The translations under genes and the position numbers were made by a program. The notes under the pieces are model-generated. The model did no database searches, was not told where the DNA came from, and saw only the letters and a program-made list of their open reading frames with translations. This document shows, in pieces, positions 35,176 to 36,716 of a stretch of 36,716 nucleotides of DNA (positions are counted from its first letter, which is position 1; each line of letters opens with the position of its first letter). Source of the DNA: an uncultured Actinomycetes bacterium (GTDB lineage Bacteria; Actinomycetota; Actinomycetes; Nanopelagicales; Nanopelagicaceae); assembly GCA_903827945.1 (NCBI GenBank), contig CAIKKN010000027.1:1-36716 (forward strand), in the 5' to 3' direction.

Positions 35176-35203
35176 TTAGTCGCATAGAGATTAGACTGAA
35201 GAA

Positions 35204-35482
35204 ATGAAGAGCCTGGCCTACCTCGTCGCATTCCTACTTGCGCTCGTAATAATTGGTGGTCCCCTAGCTCTCGGTCTCACGATAATTCGAACTCAACGAC
35301 GCCGTTCGACGATAACCAAATCCCTAGTGGCAAGTTTACTTGCCCTACTTTCAATTTTTATAGGTTTGATATTGATCATAAATTCAGGCGGAGCGGTTTC
35401 CAAAGCCATCGGACTTGTTGGGCTTGGTACTGGGATTCCAGCTATTCTTCGATCGATACGTTCGATACGAGACTTGTACTAG
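35204..35482 (+). CDS. Small two-helix membrane protein, unknown family
   Basis: 92 residues: hydrophobic segments at about 4-27 and 40-60, basic RRR between them, a third weaker hydrophobic stretch near 68-82. I do not recognise the family. TAGACT lies 6 nt before the ATG, suggesting a leaderless message, and the 13-bp minisatellite lies right upstream. Confidence 0.55.
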   Translation: MKSLAYLVAFLLALVIIGGPLALGLTIIRTQRRRSTITKSLVASLLALLSIFIGLILIINSGGAVSKAIGLVGLGTGIPAILRSIRSIRDLY

Positions 35483-35502
35483 TTTAAAAAGTTTTAAAAA
35501 AC

Positions 35503-35904
35503 TTACTGCAACTCTGGGTTTCTCTTGATTCCAAAATACCAAAAAGCCCAGACGATTACAGCGGCTGGGATGGAGTTCCAACGTTCACTATTGCTTCGAG
35601 AGATTGCATTCATTAAGACGCCCGCAACGCCTACGTAAAAGAAAGCTCGAACTATCCAATCCGGATGAACAGTGTCCGCATGAAATATGAGTTTGAAAAT
35701 CCATACTTGAAAAAAAATCATCAAAGTCATGAAGAAATATAAGACTCGTATTCCCAATGGAAAGGCAGTGAATTGACCGCCCGCTGCTCTAGTAAGCGCG
35801 AAATGTGCGTTGAACACGACTCCAATTACAAGAATTAGATTCCAAATAAAAGCGAGAAGAACGATTGCGAATGTTGGTTTGTTCCAACTCAGTCTCTGTT
35901 GCAT
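35503..35904 (-). CDS. Four-helix membrane protein, unknown family
   Basis: 133 residues with four hydrophobic helices (about 11-31, 47-69, 84-100, 111-128) and short loops. The family is not recognised and no conserved motif is evident. It converges with the small membrane protein before it. Its ATG is followed by normal-looking codons; no Shine-Dalgarno was certain. Confidence 0.6.
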   Translation of the reverse strand: MQQRLSWNKPTFAIVLLAFIWNLILVIGVVFNAHFALTRAAGGQFTAFPLGIRVLYFFMTLMIFFQVWIFKLIFHADTVHPDWIVRAFFYVGVAGVLMNAISRSNSERWNSIPAAVIVWAFWYFGIKRNPELQ

Positions 35905-36008
35905 GGAGAAAGTCTTGCATCCGGGGGGAATTTCGAGGCTTCAGGATTGAGAATTATCCCCCTCTTCAAGATGATGAGTGCCAGAACTCGAGAGAAGCCA
36001 AATTCAAG

Positions 36009-36014
36009 TAACAT
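36009..36014 (+). promoter_or_regulatory. Candidate -10 box for DUF1905 gene
   Basis: TAACAT ends 6 nt before the GTG, the same spacing seen at several other genes here. No clear -35 box was found. Confidence 0.35.
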
Positions 36015-36020
36015 TTTGGC

Positions 36021-36305
36021 GTGGAATTTAAGTTTGAAGGAGCCCTTTGGTACTGGCGTGGGCCGTCGCCTTTCCACTTCATTTCGATTCCGCTTAAGCA
36101 GTCCGAACAAATCAAGAAGATCTCATCGAGTGTCACATACGGATGGGGTGCAATTCCGGTATCCGCGCGAGTGGGAAAGACAAATTTTACGACTTCTATC
36201 TTTCCGAAAGACGGCCTCTATATAGTTCCCATTAAGAATGCGGTTCGTTTGGGCGAAAAATTAGAAATTGATGACGTTGTAAAGGTGTCATTGCAACTGG
36301 GATAG
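36021..36305 (+). CDS. DUF1905 family protein
   Basis: 94 residues: VEFKFEGALWYWRG at the start, HFISIPLKQSEQIK, VTYGWGAIPVSARVGKTNF, TSIFPKDGLYIVPIKNAVR and a final DDVVKVSLQLG. This follows the DUF1905 pattern (small beta-barrel-like proteins of unknown function). The start is a GTG; TAACAT at 36009-36014 lies 6 nt before it, so the gene may be leaderless. Its last codons are duplicated just downstream. Confidence 0.85.
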   Translation: MEFKFEGALWYWRGPSPFHFISIPLKQSEQIKKISSSVTYGWGAIPVSARVGKTNFTTSIFPKDGLYIVPIKNAVRLGEKLEIDDVVKVSLQLG

Positions 36306-36341
36306 ACGGTTGTCGTACAGGTGTCATTGCAATTGGGATAG
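36283..36341. repeat. Direct repeat spanning the DUF1905 stop
   Basis: AGGTGTCATTGCAACTGGGATAG-like 23-bp segments lie at 36283-36305 and 36319-36341 with one mismatch, a 36-bp period. The similarity weakens leftward (GACGTTGT versus GACGGTTGTCGT). The first copy ends with the DUF1905 stop codon, the second abuts the ssrA 3' end. Confidence 0.9.
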
Positions 36342-36345
36342 CTAG

Positions 36346-36713
36346 TGGAGGTGCCGGGAATTGAACCCGGGTCCTTAAGCACTGAAACGGAGCTTCTACG
36401 GGCGTAGTGTGCTAATCGTTTTCTCAGTCCAGACTCTCACGCACACATGTAGTCAACGAACTCATTTGCAGTAAGTTCTCCAATTACATCTGCAACACTG
36501 TAATCAGAAAAGCTCTCTAGTCGACGCCAGATTCCCAGACGAGAGCGCGCTGGGGCTGACGGATTATCGGGCTAGCTTATGCAGCTAGAGCGAAATCAAC
36601 TGTAGTTTTATCTGCAGTTATAGTTTTGCTTGGTTTTTGGTTAACGAGATCATCCAAGCTTCCTCGGCCCGCTTCCTCTGTTCCAACAACTAAAGTCGAA
36701 ACCGATCACCCCC
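36346..36713 (-). ncRNA. ssrA: Transfer-messenger RNA
   Basis: tmRNA rescues stalled ribosomes by acting as tRNA-Ala and then as mRNA for a degradation tag. The 5' end GGGGGTGATCGGTTTCGAC (from 36713 on the minus strand) pairs with the 3' CACCTCC through GGGGGTG, with one G-U; the T arm GGGTTCAATTCCC is intact, the discriminator is A and CCA is not encoded. The tag frame ends ...VDFALAA at the stop 36577-36579 and runs back through ADKTT and KPSKTIT to about 36645. The molecule is 368 nt. The 5' end is 3 bp from the window edge, so its promoter is outside. Confidence 0.95.
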
Positions 36714-36716
36714 ATG

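Noticed and set aside
35022-35231. Minus-strand frame with KVTEQGHGTRSRN repeats
   Set aside because: It is the translation of the 13-bp minisatellite and overlaps the HNH gene; no start signal or homology.

Overview
The window looks like the chromosome of a small-genome, moderately AT-rich actinobacterium, most likely a freshwater planktonic one of the Nanopelagicales (acI) type. The assignment is an inference. It rests on the gene order (prmC-prfA-rpmE-rho-thrB-thrC-hom-lysA-argS and clpS-DUF2017-murI-rph-rdgB), the Asn/Asp/Arg-rich insertion in Rho, a DUF3039 protein, a DUF222-HNH protein, base composition that looks low for the phylum, tight packing, and several start codons that appear leaderless. 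No marker that would fix the genus is present.

Layout. (1) 1-10.6 kb, minus strand: translation termination and ribosome genes (prmC cut by the window edge, prfA, rpmE), rho, then an aspartate-family amino-acid operon (thrB, thrC, hom, lysA) headed by argS. (2) 10.6-11.1 kb: a truncated relic of xylose isomerase and a tRNA-Leu(UAG). (3) 11.1-14.5 kb: a PhoB/OmpR-type regulator without its phosphoacceptor Asp, an ordinary 385-bp divergent gap, a DHA2-type drug exporter and a GNAT protein. (4) 14.5-16.2 kb: a three-gene membrane operon encoding a b6-like di-heme cytochrome b, a divergent subunit-IV-like partner with a large extracytoplasmic insert, and a 55-residue one-helix peptide. (5) 16.4-20.1 kb: a coiled-coil protein with a histone-H1-like Lys/Ala tail, coupled to an acyltransferase-3/SGNH enzyme, then a membrane-anchored protein with an H1-like cytoplasmic tail and an outer Fn3-like domain. 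(6) 20.1-25.3 kb, minus strand: rdgB, rph, murI, DUF2017, clpS, a secreted GH18 hydrolase and DUF3039. (7) 25.4-29.3 kb, plus strand: argF and the three-subunit proton-translocating transhydrogenase pntAA-pntAB-pntB. (8) 29.3-33.2 kb, minus strand: a mycothiol-synthase-like double GNAT, then an overlapping operon of pirin, an Old Yellow Enzyme and a FrnE/DsbA-like oxidoreductase. (9) 33.2-36.7 kb: a DUF222-HNH nuclease gene with an 18-bp minisatellite inside its 5' end and a 13-bp minisatellite just after its stop, two small membrane proteins, a DUF1905 protein, and a complete ssrA (tmRNA) at the window edge.

The best candidates for something undescribed are the cytochrome b/subunit-IV/small-peptide operon, which keeps all four heme-ligand histidines but has lost the recognisable quinol-oxidation motifs and has no Rieske or cytochrome c gene beside it, and the adjacent pair of proteins with H1-like tails, one coiled-coil and one membrane-spanning. 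Other notable signals are the xylA relic, the unphosphorylatable regulator, the twin minisatellites around the HNH gene and the recurring -10 hexamers 6-7 nt from start codons.
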